NCBI GenBank assembly: GCA_033558025.1
Contig: JAUCEF010000013.1
Span: forward strand, 3,961,001-4,025,000
DNA length: 64,000 nt
Reading direction: 5' to 3'
Source: Phytophthora sp. 'mugwort'
Lineage: Eukaryota; Oomycota; Peronosporomycetes; Peronosporales; Peronosporaceae
The position numbers and the translations under genes are program-made. Below the pieces are notes generated by a model, which had not been told where the DNA came from, made no database searches, and saw only the letters and a list, made by a program, of their open reading frames with translations. This document shows, in pieces, positions 10,990 through 22,060 of this stretch (its first letter is position 1; each line of letters begins with the position of its first letter).

Positions 10990-12800
10990 GGATTTCGACC
11001 CCAACTTGAACTTTTCCAAACCTCTATGCCGAAACAAAGGAAAATGTGAGATTATTGAGGAGGCTGCGGTGAGGCGGTATGGGAACATTGAAATCTGGCT
11101 TTGCATACGGTGTAATCGGGCTTTACACGCGAAAATTGTCCCAAATCTTGCAGAGCTTCTGGTTTTCAACTGGCTGTTATTCTTCACGAGCTTGCTGTAC
11201 TAAATCGATTGGATGTCAGACTCATTGGTTTGGGGATATGTTTTACGACATGCATCGCTATACATGGTGACAACAGAAAATTCTCCTGTTGTAACGCAAT
11301 TAAGTACTGGAATAACCCCGGCCAAGTTCCGCGTAAGCTTCCACGACCCCTCAGCGAGAGCGGTGTCGAATTCCTCAAATCACACGCAACTGATGGTGAC
11401 GCCAACTTTCGGGTTAGGTCTGCATTAGTTCGCCGAGGTTTAAATTGGCTGATTGAGCATAATTCACTATATGCAGATGTTCGCATTTCAGAGGTGAACG
11501 TATAGGAATTAGCAGATGCGAGTGCATCGGCTTCAACTCCAGCATTGCCGATTTCAGACGAAGAAGCGAGTTCGTTAGATAGAAACATCAATAAATCCCA
11601 CGACAGCGACATCAATGAAGAATTACCTCAGCTGTCTTTAACCTTAAATTAACTCTATGAAAGAGACTCCGATCCACTACACGATGTTAATGAAAGTTTT
11701 GAATTAGATCTAGGAGACGACGAATCTAAACCGAACTTGAACGGCTTGCTTCTGATGTAAATCAGCGAGCAGGAAAACTAGTTTATCCTGTCGAAACCTT
11801 GACAAGAAGAAAAATGCAATACATGAATACACAACTAAAATGCTGGGTTCAAAACTGTTTTCCTACTCTTTTTCCAGACGGTCGTGGTGGCTTCCACCCA
11901 TTAGAACAGCATGGACATCGCATTTCTCGTTACCAACTCGCTGGATATGTCGCCCATATAATGTAATGGCATGACCGGAGGTTTGTTATGCATGACAACT
12001 TCAATTTGTCTGTCTTAATCTCATTCAGCGACGCCAGATCGATGGTTTATTTAAAAGGATCCGTACTCCAGACGGACTACATGATTTGCATCGATCACGA
12101 CGAGTTATTAAATTAAAATATGTCTGATGCCATGCGCATTCTAAAGACGTTAAAGTCATTCTTTCGTACTGTACGTGGGAGTGGGCTATACTGGGCGACA
12201 GCACGCGATGAAATCATGACTATGATTTCATCCTGCCAACGCGATGGCCGACATTTGTTTTGACATTAAGTGCTGCCGACACAGTCTGGCCGGAATTCTT
12301 TTTAGTTTGTGATCTATCCCATACGTTGGAAACTGCTAGGCATTTAAGTTCAAAAGATAGACATCGATTACTACGGGAAAATCCAGATATCGCTGCTCGC
12401 CACTTCCATTGACGCTTGAAGGCATTGTTTGGCAACATACTTTGTGGGAGAGCAATTTTAGGAGAAACTATCGATTATTTTGGGCGGGTAGAATTCCAGC
12501 ACAGAGGTTCCTCGCACATTCAGGCATCTATAGATAAAAGACGCCCCAGACATACTCCAGTTAACCGAAACGGAACTAGGGCGAGCTAAATAGCGCCATG
12601 TATTGAACGAATTTCTGTGCTGTCGAAATCCATCAATGAACTTGATAGCTGTCAATGTAAAAGATGCCAAGAAACACATGAGGGCCTTGTCGATATATTA
12701 GCTCTGGAACCTTTGCCAACGCAATAAGAGCTATCAGAGCACAACCATAGAGATGTATCGCCAACATTAGATGGCGTGCCTTCACGCGTGAAGGCACGCC
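10990..12800 (+). pseudogene. Dead Helitron (Rep/helicase-like) element
   Basis: Rolling-circle transposon remnant. A Cys-rich N-terminal part (LCIRCNRALHAKIVPNLAEL, about 11090-11155) is followed by FRVRSALVRRGLNWLIEHN (11405-11460) and an acidic linker. The Helitron-like N domain comes next: NCFPTLFPDGRGGFHPLEQ (about 11850-11910), then WHDRRFVMHDNF. The Rep region reads TFVLTLSAADTVWPEFF (about 12250-12300), SSKDRHRLLRENPDIAARH, GETIDYFGRVEFQHRG, and ends at the HUH position as SHIQAS. The second metal-binding His of the expected H-x-H is Gln here. Stops interrupt the frame (for example at 11970 and 12409), and the frame shifts near 12530. No SF1 helicase domain follows, so the element is also 3'-truncated. 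The family call is firm from motif order. Confidence 0.8.
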
Positions 12801-12816
12801 ATCTAATGTTGGCGAT
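12757..12816. repeat. Perfect 60-bp palindrome, no spacer
   Basis: I paired all 30 bases on each side of the centre (between 12786 and 12787, in TTCACG/CGTGAA) without a mismatch; the next pair out (12756/12817) fails. As single strand it would form a 30-bp hairpin. It sits at the 3' edge of the Helitron remnant. Helitron 3' hairpins are usually shorter and followed by CTRR, which I do not see. Confidence 0.95.
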
Positions 12817-13406
12817 GTTTAATTATTAACACGTCATCCACGTCAAGGGGAACGTTAGCTTCCAGTGTGGGATTTATGGCAAACGAAAACCGCAATAAGA
12901 AAAATGTAAGGAAACAAAAGCGCATAGCCTAGCTTACGCTTCTCCCTATTCAATGTGACTCTTTAGAATAGGATACGTTTCCTCGCTGTCAAGATATTGA
13001 ATGGTGAAGACTCTATCCAGCGCAATGAGGCTATTGCACCGTGAAAGCCGCTCAATCAAACAATTGCACTTTAGAGTACGACTCCTGTGCTGGTCTATTG
13101 TTTAGCATCCTGCGCGACGTCGTTCTCGCAGTCGAACAGTGAGGACCCGTACAATGTGTACAAGAAACTCACCCAGGCTTTACCGACTGCAAATTGCCGG
13201 AATACCTACACGACATGCACTGTTTGTTCAGCGACACTGTTCTGGCAAGCGAGATAGTTCCTCCCGAGGAATTGGCGGAAACAGGTACTACTCTAAGCAA
13301 GGGGTAGGTTAATGGTGGCATTCGCTCCGACCTGGCTCTTCTGACCTCGAAACGACTCATTTTACAGAAGATACTTTTTCAACGACCTGGCACGTCGTGC
13401 GCACGA
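12817..13406. other. Unassigned degenerate sequence
   Basis: Stop-dense in all frames. It probably includes the lost N-terminal part of the mariner remnant that follows, but no motif can be read. Confidence 0.4.
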
Positions 13407-13774
13407 CGGTTAGGGGAGTGAGTACTCGCTCTCCTTTGCTCATCAACACTACGGCGTTGAGTTTGTGTATCAGCTGGACCCGCATCCATACACACCTTCC
13501 GAGAGAGACTGAAGGTATTTTAGCAGCAGAGCGTCGAGTTGCTAACCTTGCCAGCTTGCTCCCCGGATATTAGTCCAATTGAGAATCGCTGGGTTCCCCT
13601 AGCGAGCAACGTCTACCCTAACGGAAAGTAGTACTCCAGTGTAGTCGAGTTGGCAGGAGCTATCCTCTACGCATGGTCTTCGATTGAGCTGGCGACGCTC
13701 CCAAAGCTTATTGACTCAATGCCGCGTAGGTGCATCGGGGAGACCGAGAAGAAGGGCGGTAAAACCCACTTCTA
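13407..13774 (+). pseudogene. Tc1/mariner transposase, C-terminal remnant
   Basis: A segment reading HQHYGVEFVYQLD (about 13440-13480) corresponds to the second-Asp region, FVYQQDNA in intact relatives, here with the following bases altered. In another frame ACSPDISPIENRW (13560-13595) carries the third catalytic residue region, then LPKLIDSMPRRC and GGKTHF before a stop at 13772-13774. TAG (13629) and frame changes disable it. The SPD.NPIE and SMP.R motifs are diagnostic of the family. Confidence 0.75.
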
Positions 13775-14813
13775 ATGCACATACGGCCTGTACCCATTTG
13801 AAGGTTTAGTATATATTTTTTTTGCATGGGATCGGGATGGCCAGAAGGTTGGACCGGCACACTCAAACGAAAGTTTTGTGGGAGATATGCTACATCCCGC
13901 CAAAGCGCGATGCTAACTCGAACAGCGTATTGCATCTGGCAACACGAACAACATATCAAAAGTTCACTTCCCAGTTTGCGGCACATGACCAACAACGGAC
14001 AGACACGAAGACCTCCAAAAAGCCAGTGAACTGATCCCGTGGCGTTGGGTGGAAAGTCCCCCATAGTAGGGGCAACATAGAAAAGGGGAGGCCTTCTTTC
14101 CGTTGCGCATGTTACGGGAGGCAGCGCAGCGTGCGACTCCGAAAGGAGAGCAATCCGCAAGGTATCCCGGGCTGGGAATGAGTCGACTGAGCATCGATTG
14201 CCTCACACCACAATAGTTCTCGCCCTTCTAGACCCGCCCTAAACCGCCGACCCGTTCGCTGTGCGCGAACGCCGGTCCCCCGAAGAGAACTGAGGTCCCG
14301 TTGAGATCGAGTACCGGCCGTGTATGTACAGGAAGCACCAGGGTGGATATCTTCGTCCAGCGGTGCGCATAGGCAAGCCTGCGCCAGATCGTCTATCCCC
14401 GAGTTTCGACCTGAAGAGCAGAGCAAGTCGGACCCGTGGAAGAGGCCAGAGATTCCGTCACGATGGCACGTCCGGACTGCCAGAAGAGGTAGCTGGCCCC
14501 GGCCATGCGTCCAATGCTCCTTGCAGTAGAATGCTCCAATGTGTGAGCAGCCTATCCATCCGGTCAAGAGTGCGCATCAAATTAACCCCAGAGTTGGTCA
14601 ACGGACCCACATGGCCTTCGAGGAGTGCAACCCGTGAAACCCGAATTATTGAGCCTGCATGTGAGAAAGCGAGGAGGAGAACGATCTAGTCATGGTATAA
14701 GACAGGATTCCACTTCCAGACATCTTTAGCAGTTATAATCTTTAATAAACAGTCGGTTCCATCAACATATCAAAAGCGCAGCTCAAACAACCAAATATTG
14801 ACAGAGTTACCAC
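13775..14813. other. GC-rich unassigned repeat-like sequence
   Basis: Several ORFs of 60-150 residues overlap on both strands (longest 14112-14567 minus and 13708-14160 minus). They are Arg/Ser/Gly-rich with no motif and no start context. The high GC compared with the flanks and the open frames on both strands suggest non-coding repeat DNA such as a retroelement LTR, but no second copy exists in the window to prove this. Confidence 0.35.
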
Positions 14814-15450
14814 TTAAAATGTGGGTGGCTGGTTTATGCCGGCTGTGTAGCTAAGGGTCATATGCCCAATTTCCCGTAAGAAACCTCTGCGTGACGTGGT
14901 CGGAGCGGGGGCGACCAACAACAGACAGGAACACCACACGGGTGATGTAACGCTTTCTGAGTAGACGCCGTATTGGTGCGTCTTCGCTTGGCGGCGACAG
15001 GAACCGGCGCGTTGGCTGCGTAATGTAGGATGTCTTCTCGTCGACATGTACCACGTTGTGCATGTTCGTACAACATAGTATCGCGCTGAATATGCGAGAG
15101 AGCAAATTGCAAACGCTGGTGCTTGTTGGCGTCCTGTGGACAGGTTTCACCACGCTTGTGTGCGTGATTAGGTTACAACTGCTTGAACGGCGTCATGGGG
15201 CCATGTCACACGCAGCAGCAGCCGAGCGCACTGTCGAGTCCCTCGACATTGACCCCACGCAGACGCTCAAGTGTATCGGTGTGGTCGGACGCTTGCCGTC
15301 CGCTACAACTCTTGCGCGATGGCGACGCAAAACTGCCAGTGCTCGCTGCAGCCCTCTTGGCTGGGAATCAAACGCGGGAAATGGTGGAGGGATGGATACC
15401 CTCTGCCGCAGCAACAGCAGAGAGGTCGCCGCGCCTGAGCCATCCATTGT
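14814..15450 (-). pseudogene. Second Tc1/mariner remnant, N-terminal and middle part
   Basis: On the minus strand, NVVHVDEKTSYITQPTRRF (about 15069-15010) holds the first catalytic Asp (VHVDEK), then RKRYITRVVFLSVVGRPR and FLTGNWAYDP. This order is that of oomycete mariner transposases. The expected Trp after VDEK and several flanking residues are missing and the frame changes repeatedly. It is in the opposite orientation to the C-terminal remnant at 13407-13774, so the two are separate insertions or one inverted copy. Confidence 0.6.
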
Positions 15451-16404
15451 CGGAGCGGAGCAGTAAGGCGCCGAGGACCTCCTGCTTTCCGGCGTCGGTC
15501 AGTTTTGTTTCGCGGGGGCTGGTGAGCTTCGATATGTTGATGGCTGTGTGAGGGTGGAGGAAAAATGTTATATGACATTCTAGTCAGGCTTGCGCTGGCA
15601 CACCGACACCGGTCAAACCAGCCATTGCGGCGCCTACGCTAAGTCCCGTAAAGACTCGAACACACCAAAATGAGTGGCGAGGAGCTACGTCATTTGATAC
15701 AGCTTAAATTAATGTTTTGAAATAATCTGAACTTAAGCGCAGTGGTTTATTTAGAAATATTAGTTATGCGCTTGTGCGGAGCGGAGTGGTACACCGGTCC
15801 AAAATAATCATATATTTATCAGTATATTTTATATGTACGGAGGTATGCTGATAAAAATATTTCTACAGTATATTTAATAAACTAATAGGGTAACCAGTTC
15901 GTGCGTCGGTCGGTCAAAGGTCTGTCTGCGGGCCTGGTTCTCTCCTTGGGCATTCCTTGGGGAGGCCGTTTGCACGCGCGGCCCACCTAGCCAACGGCCT
16001 GCGCCTGTCGTGCGGACTTGACTAACTATGCCCGAAATTGCAAAAATAGCCGTGTGTGACAGTTAAAACGGCTTGTAATTGGACAAAACAGACTACCGCT
16101 GCCGAGCTGTCCAGTGCAACGACGGCGGCCTCCCATTGGCTGCAATTGCTGCCGAGCGAAGCGAAGGCGGCGCCTCCCTTAATCTTTTCGTGTATAGCGG
16201 GGCCGGAGGTCCCGCCTTTCCTACAGAAGCTGAAGGCGGAGGTAGCTCACTTACCGCATATCGCATTAGAGAGCTGCACCCAGTGTTCACGCCGAAGGTG
16301 CCGTCTACATACACTTATATTCAAAGGATACATAACTTTTGATAGGAAGTAGAACTGTATTTATTTACACTACTGCTTTCTCGGTGATGCGGTCAAAGTC
16401 GCTG
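15451..16404. other. Unassigned; AT-rich 15,640-15,900
   Basis: No gene is visible. The short ORFs at 16056-16352 overlap on both strands in a compositionally odd stretch and carry no motif. Confidence 0.4.
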
Positions 16405-17533
16405 TCACCATCTACACAACATGTAGAAGCCGGAGACTACAAAGAGCGTCTGCATTTTTCCCCTGCCCGCTTTCACCGTAAAGTGCACGTTGTTCTGCCT
16501 ATTTGATATGTCCGCAATTACGAAGTTCTGCATCATCAAATTGCTGTTGAATAGTCTGCTGAAGGATGACATAGACCATAGGACGGCATCGAAATACCAC
16601 CTCCATAATCTTCTGCTCGGATTTGTACACGACAGTACACTTTTTCTGTAGTCGCACATTCATCATCAGCAAGAAAATTTTCGTCATCAGCAACAACGTC
16701 ATCGGTCGTGTCGGGAATAACGTCGTTAGGTAGAACTTGCTGAGGTGCATGCAAAGCTGTATATTCTTTGACAATGTTTGAGACGAATCTGCGCTGAGCA
16801 ATGGCTTCATTGAGGTGAGTGCTTTCTCCAGTATCACGGCCTCACGCACTTCGTCAGAAATATCCGGGCTGTTGCAGCAAAACATCTAGACGAACGCAGC
16901 AGTCACAAACATCCTCCGCCGTGCATTTTAGACGAACACCAGGGAAATAGTATCGTACGTACTGGATGAAGCGGGAGTAACTTAATGTGCGGGCGTCAGG
17001 ATCAACTCGTGTTGTGTCGTCCACGTAGCGAGACTGTATTATCTAACGTCAGTTTCTAACGTCAGTTTGGGTTCGGTGAAATATACTGACGCCGGCGTCG
17101 GTGAGCGCATGGAAAGCCATCCATCCTCCAATAGCCACATAGCACAGTGAGCTTTGAAACGAGCGACATCGGCTTCAGTAAACGCGTGCGAGGGTGCAAG
17201 TTTCGCGCGTCTTGTGTGCAACGAATAAATTCCAAGCTCTAGAACCTTCTTTAGTCTAGCTATACGACTCCCACCAACCGGTATGATCGCCCTTATGACA
17301 CGCTCCGAGAGTCCTAGCTGTAGAAGTTGGAGCACGACACCTTCCGACATCTGCCACTTTTTGCCGCCTTGGCCGGTGTCCCATGTGTCCCAGTATTGGC
17401 GTATCTGCTTCACCGTCTCCTCATCCAGGATCACGACGGCCCGCTTGTACGCTGCCGCCTTCCGCCCCGACGCGTTTTGCCGCTTTCGTAGCGGCCTGGG
17501 GCTCTGTGAGCCACCTTCATGGCGTCGTGTCAT
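16405..17533 (-). pseudogene. Transposase-like protein with DUF7869-like core, copy A (truncated)
   Basis: Starts at ATG 17533. Residues 1-164 are intact and carry an N-terminal helix-turn-helix-like domain (QLGLSERVIRAIIPVGGSRI, then LGIYSLHTRR and HAFTEADVARFKAHCAMWLL). After a stop at 17042 the reading continues through CDCCVRLDVLL (a Cys pair), HLNEAIAQRRFVSN, QIRAEDYGGGISMPSYGL and FVIADISNRQNNVHF before ending near 16405. Every block has a counterpart in the same order in copy B at 17839-19748, which identifies them as one family. Copy A lacks the downstream DNCVGQNKS block, so it is 3'-truncated. I believe the core resembles the domain named DUF7869, but that name should be verified. 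Confidence 0.6.
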
Positions 17534-17760
17534 TTGATTCCGAAGGGTGAATTAAAAATGATTAGGGCCCTCGTCATCCCTCTGCACTCAGCATCCGTTT
17601 CGCAACCACCCCTTGACAAAATAATTAATTCCCGATACCGATGTTTTTGGGTGGGGGGGACCCCGGGTCCCCCTCCGTTTCATGTGCTCCCACTAACGAA
17701 AGGTTTTGCAACTCGTTCACCAGAGCTGCTGCGGCGAGGCAGTCGTCGTCAAGCATCAAG

Positions 17761-17789
17761 TGAACCAGTTGGCGGTGGCCGGGCCACCA
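17761..17789 (+). repeat. Left half of candidate terminal inverted repeat of transposase-like copy B
   Basis: TGAACCAGTTGGCGGTGGCC followed by GGGCCACCA. The reverse complement of 19978-20007 gives TGAACCAGTTGACGGTGGCC then CGGGCTACCA, differing by one insertion and two substitutions. The pair brackets copy B. Confidence 0.5.
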
Positions 17790-17838
17790 CACAAAAAAAG
17801 TATGGCGATTGGACTTAATTATTTTTTGAGGGGTCGCA

Positions 17839-19748
17839 TTGAAAGATATGCCGAGCTGGCATGTAGGATCCTCCCGACCCGAGACGCAGCGGGGGCTCTG
17901 CGCATACAAGGCCCAGACGAGCTCGCGTACCACGCGAGAACCCTACGGCGCTGGAGCGGGCGTACACTATCTCGGTGAGGCCGAAGTCAAGCAACCACAG
18001 TCCACGTACCGCTCCTTTGACTCCAAGTGGATGGGAAAAGAGCACAACCAAGCCGAAGCGATGGTACTCAGCCTGATCCGCCAGGGCGTTCCCAATGCTC
18101 AGATCCGAGCCATGTACGGTGTTGACGGATACAAGATAGATCGCCTAAAAGAAATTGTCGCCAATGGAGTTGACACTTTGCACACACGATGGCCTCGGAA
18201 CACCCCCCACCACGCATTTTCTGAAGCCGACATTGATTGTTTTCGCTGTGTATGTCGTGGATGGGAGCTTGAAGATGCTTTCCCGTGTCAACATCGGAGG
18301 ACACGTCAATATTTTGTGGAACCTGGTGTAACGTGGAAAAGCTGTGGGCCAGATACAGCGATACCGCCAAGGCAACCGGGCGTCGTGTCATTCAATATTG
18401 CCGATTTACACAGTGTGCTCACTAACATTTTCCTGGTGTTCGTCGCTCTCGTACTAAAGTTGACGTGTGCGACGCCTGTATACGACTTGACATTGAGTTG
18501 CTCAGGCGCGATTTGAGTGATATGAGCGCAGTGAGCTCGAAAAAGAAAAACATATTCATTTGGACGCTGCGATTAACCAACGTCGCGCAATGTCAATTTC
18601 GTAAAAGCATACGTCGTACTGCATGCACCAGGACAAGCAATTCAGGACGAAATCATTCCTGATCACTTTGAAAGTCAAGTGGAAACTTGCCGTATACAAC
18701 ACCCCAATTCCAGTGATGCAGATACAGATCGAGGATTTTGGTGGAGGTTTACCTTCGCCAAATTATGGGCAGAGGCGACCATCAGTGGATTACTTTAATC
18801 CAATCTTTTGCTCCACAATATTGTCGTCGCTGACTTTACGAGTGGAGAAAATCATGTTTTTGTGTATGATGAACGCGCCAAAGGTAAGGGAGTGGATGCT
18901 TCGTGCAATCTTCGTTTATTGCATTATCTCCGCCTCCACAAGCAATACCTGCAAGCTGAAAACAAGTCATCAGAGAAAAAACGTCTGCTTCCCCTCATCC
19001 TTGACAATTGTGTGGGACAAAACAAGTCGCGCACAGTGTTCATATTTTACGCGATGCTCTCGCTCATTTCTTGCGAGAAGGTTGTGCTATTGTACCTGTT
19101 GCCCGGACATTCTCATAATTCAGCAGATCGAGTTGTCGCTTGTGCAAACACAATCTAAAAGGCAAAGACATCTACAACCCAGAAGAGGTGGTCGCCCAAA
19201 TGAACACAACGCCAGCTATAAAAGCTGAATTCCTTGATCATCGAACGAGTACTGGTCCCTTTTTCATTGGCTGGGCAGCACTGCTGTCAAAACACTTCAA
19301 GCGTATGTCTGATGCATACATAGGGAACTATTTCTGCGAGATTGACGATGGTGTAGTAACCATGCACCATCTTGTTGGTACAGATGATCAAGATGCGGGG
19401 AGATTTTCCATCATTGGTAAGTGGGACGCAAATTCATTTCGAAAAGCATTGTTGGATGATCTTTTTGACGTTGAGCACAATATTGACACAATGACAATGG
19501 AAAATGTGCTGTTAGCTCGACAGATGCCCCTCTCGCTGACAACGAAGAAAGTCAGATCTCTCTCACTAAAGTACTTCTCGATCCCACCGGAATCCCGTGC
19601 TTATTACCCAACTCCTGAACCAGATGAAATCGAAGAAAAAGGTGGATCAGAGAAGAAAACTTCAAGCAGCGACCAACCAGGAAGCAAAAAAAAAGACAGC
19701 GGCAGGTGTTCCTCCACAGAGCAAGAAAAGGCTTGGTCGTCCCCCTAA
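17839..19748 (+). pseudogene. Transposase-like protein with DUF7869-like core, copy B (nearly full length, frameshifted)
   Basis: The N-terminal domain (VLSLIRQGVPNAQIRAMYGV, GVDTLHTRW, HAFSEADIDCF) is open to about 18360. In changing frames follow CDACIRLDIELL (18470), LDAAINQRRAMSISVKAYV (18560-18620), QIEDFGGGLPSPNYGQ (18725-18770), then an open stretch 18808-19158 with LLHNIVVADFTSGENHVF, LILDNCVGQNKSRTV and YLLPGHSHNSADRVVA, and finally an open tail 19140-19748 ending in a Lys/Ser-rich region. The Asp residues in VVADF, LDNCVGQ and SADRV are spaced like the acidic triad of an RNase-H-fold transposase; that is inference. The element is bracketed by inverted repeats (17761-17789 and 19978-20007) and lies head-to-head with copy A. 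Confidence 0.6.
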
Positions 19749-19977
19749 TCTGCCACGTCATTTCACCAAAAGCCCATTAATCCTCACCTTCTTTTCACCG
19801 GTGAAAGCGGCGTCGGCAGCAACCAGCACTCCAGCTACGAGAACGCCATCCAGCGATTCAACTACCCCCAAATCTTCGTAGGCTAACCTTTCATACTGAA
19901 TATTTCCGTAGTGAAATTACCACTTGTTGTGCATATGCTCTCTCTCTCAGGATTTTTGAGTCCCAGGCTATTTTATT

Positions 19978-20007
19978 TTGGTAGCCCGGGCCACCGTCAA
20001 CTGGTTC
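19978..20007 (-). repeat. Right half of candidate terminal inverted repeat of transposase-like copy B
   Basis: Inverted partner of 17761-17789 (see that entry). It lies about 230 bp past the copy B stop codon. I could not confirm a target-site duplication. Confidence 0.5.
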
Positions 20008-20104
20008 AAGTTGCACTTCTTGTACCCATTCGCAATTGTCAGAGCGCTAGGCCTTTCCCAGCTGCTGTATACCCACCTCCACATGCGCGAACGTCCTGGC
20101 GGCA

Positions 20105-20935
20105 CTAGCTTGACTTCTCGCCCTCCTCCCGCGGTTTCTTCAGTTGCACTTGCATGTCCTCGAGCCAGCACTTCCGCAGCCCACTCTTGAACGGGAAGTT
20201 CCATGCTACATCTGCCAGTTGGCAGACAGATGTAGCATTTGGCGGAACCTTCATTAGGACAACGTTAATGGTCGTAGCATATGCTACCGCGTCCGGTGTC
20301 CAATGTCCGCTAAAATCGTCCCAGAGCAGTAGGACTGGCTCCTCTGGGGGCGCTCGGTTGGCGAAGTGGAACTCTAAAACCTTTAAAGATAAATTTCTGT
20401 TCCACCCTGTCCAAAACAAAATAACGTGCATAACATTAGTTTACCAGCATAATGAACGATATTTCAAGTTACAAAACCCACATACCCTTTCCGTTCGTGT
20501 AGATCTGTAAATACGTTTCGTCTCTAAGGCGCTTGATTTGCGGCCACGTACGAAATCCAAAACCGCAGCGCTTCTCGTCGTTTTCTTTGACTGTTTCCTT
20601 GTTTTTCGATGGCCTCATCGTGAAAATAACGAACGGGGGTGTATTTACTCCAGTTGAGTCCCCTAAAAGCATCACGTTGCGCGTTCTTTTGACGCATCAG
20701 CGCACTTGACCCAACCCGTCTTCGCGCCATGCTCGTTGCTGGCAAGTATTCGAAGAAAGCAAAGCAAAATAATTAGTTTAGTAAAATTAAATAGAAAATA
20801 ATAGACAAGCAGGACCTGTTTGATCTGCATTACAATGCGCGTAATGCCCAATTGACGTGCCTTCTTTTCAACGTCGACTGCAATGCTGCCTTCACCTTGT
20901 CGAACGGGTCGCGCATCGTTTTAGCCGATTATCTT
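20105..20935 (-). pseudogene. Pogo/Tigger-type DDE_1 transposase remnant, first copy
   Basis: Reading from right to left, NADQTG near 20830 is the first catalytic Asp. After an intron-like gap comes MMLLGDSTGVNTPPFVIF (20675-20620). WPQIKRLRDETYLQIYTNGK then leads to a GTATGT...ACAG intron (about 20487-20410) and GWNRNLSLKVLEFHF. LLLWDDFSGHWTPD gives the second Asp and KVPPNATSVCQLADVAW the third. The usual QPAD is QLAD here. The C-terminus runs to a stop at 20105. Frame changes make it inactive. A second, oppositely oriented copy is at 35861-37505. Confidence 0.75.
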
Positions 20936-20976
20936 AAAACGACCAAATGGTTTGTAAGTAACATTTGGTTTCCCAC

Positions 20977-21210
20977 TGTTAAGGTGTAGGACCGAGGTTG
21001 GAAAAGACTTGGGTAGAAGGATGTAAAAGAAGTTATTACTGAGTTGTTAGGAAGGCACAAGCAACTAGAACCAACAAGAACTGATAGCCAATCAACGATA
21101 AATGGATACTTTATGAGGGTGCACCAGTTGTGTGTACATAACACATAAGCACTTTTATGTGTCATATAAGTATATATGAGAGGTTGTGTATTTAACATAG
21201 TCGTCCTCAG
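20977..21210 (-). repeat. Copia LTR, left copy (3' LTR if the element is minus-oriented)
   Basis: 234 bp, about 97% identical to 27828-28060 by eye (six or so differences, including one indel near 20985). It contains a TATA-rich segment near 21167-21180. In minus reading it begins TGAGGACGACTA and ends CCTTAACA. Confidence 0.85.
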
Positions 21211-22060
21211 CTGCTCGTTTCTCCAACAGCCTCTCTGCGGCTGAGGGCGGCATGAGGTTTGTCCTTGGCCGGGGAGAGATCAATGGCCTGTTTATCCAAG
21301 TGACGTTGTCGTCCCAGAGGTGGCAGTTACGGGCAAACCACGCCACCGTGCCAACGAGGTGCAATGCTGTCGGTTTTGTTTTCTGACAGGACTTTTGTTT
21401 GGGACACAGTATATAATGTATTAAATTTTAGTAGTAAAAATGGGACTATATTATGTGACAGTGGTATCGTCAGTTGGAGTTGCAATTGCTTCGTTTGTAC
21501 TATTGCTGGACTCTTACGGTGTCATGCACTTAGCGTTTGCTGTAGAAAATATATTTTCTCTCGCTATTTGAGAACATGTAGAGTCTGTTTAGGTGCTAGC
21601 ATTGTGGCTGCTTCCTAGGCTGCAGCATTGTCGATGCGATGTTGCAAGGTATGTGAGATACAATTTAAATGGGATGTGTACGCGATGCAGTAGCATGGGA
21701 TGAACCAAAAGTGCGCTGTAGCACGAAAGTGCGTGCTTCTTCGTTATTATGCATGTATGTAAGAGTGATTGAGCCTTGAATTGAATCATTTCCGATTCTT
21801 CTCGCTCAAAGCTCCTCCTCCGCAACAAGTTCTCAAGGTTCGAATATTATTTACTTTGTATCATTTTTAACAAGCTGATGCTTGGTGGTAGGGAGTGCCT
21901 GGCATGAGTTGTTTCTTTATCTCAATAGGGCCTTTTTGGTCACAAACGGATTCGTAGCTTTTCCAATGTTGGGTAGTTTATTATCAAGTTGGCTTTGTTG
22001 TGTTCCTTATGGTGCTCTTTTTAATGCTTTTATCCTGGACATTTATTAGATGCCAACGAG
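21211..22060. other. Unassigned stretch between left LTR and hairpin repeat
   Basis: A minus-strand ORF abutting the LTR (21364-21155) reads plausibly (WFARNCHLWDDNVTWINR) but matches nothing I know. The rest is AT-rich and stop-dense. Confidence 0.35.

Noticed and set aside
17650..17675. GGGGGACCCC / GGGTCCCCC palindrome
   Set aside because: Arms are offset by one base and composed of homopolymers; not distinct from local GC-rich sequence.
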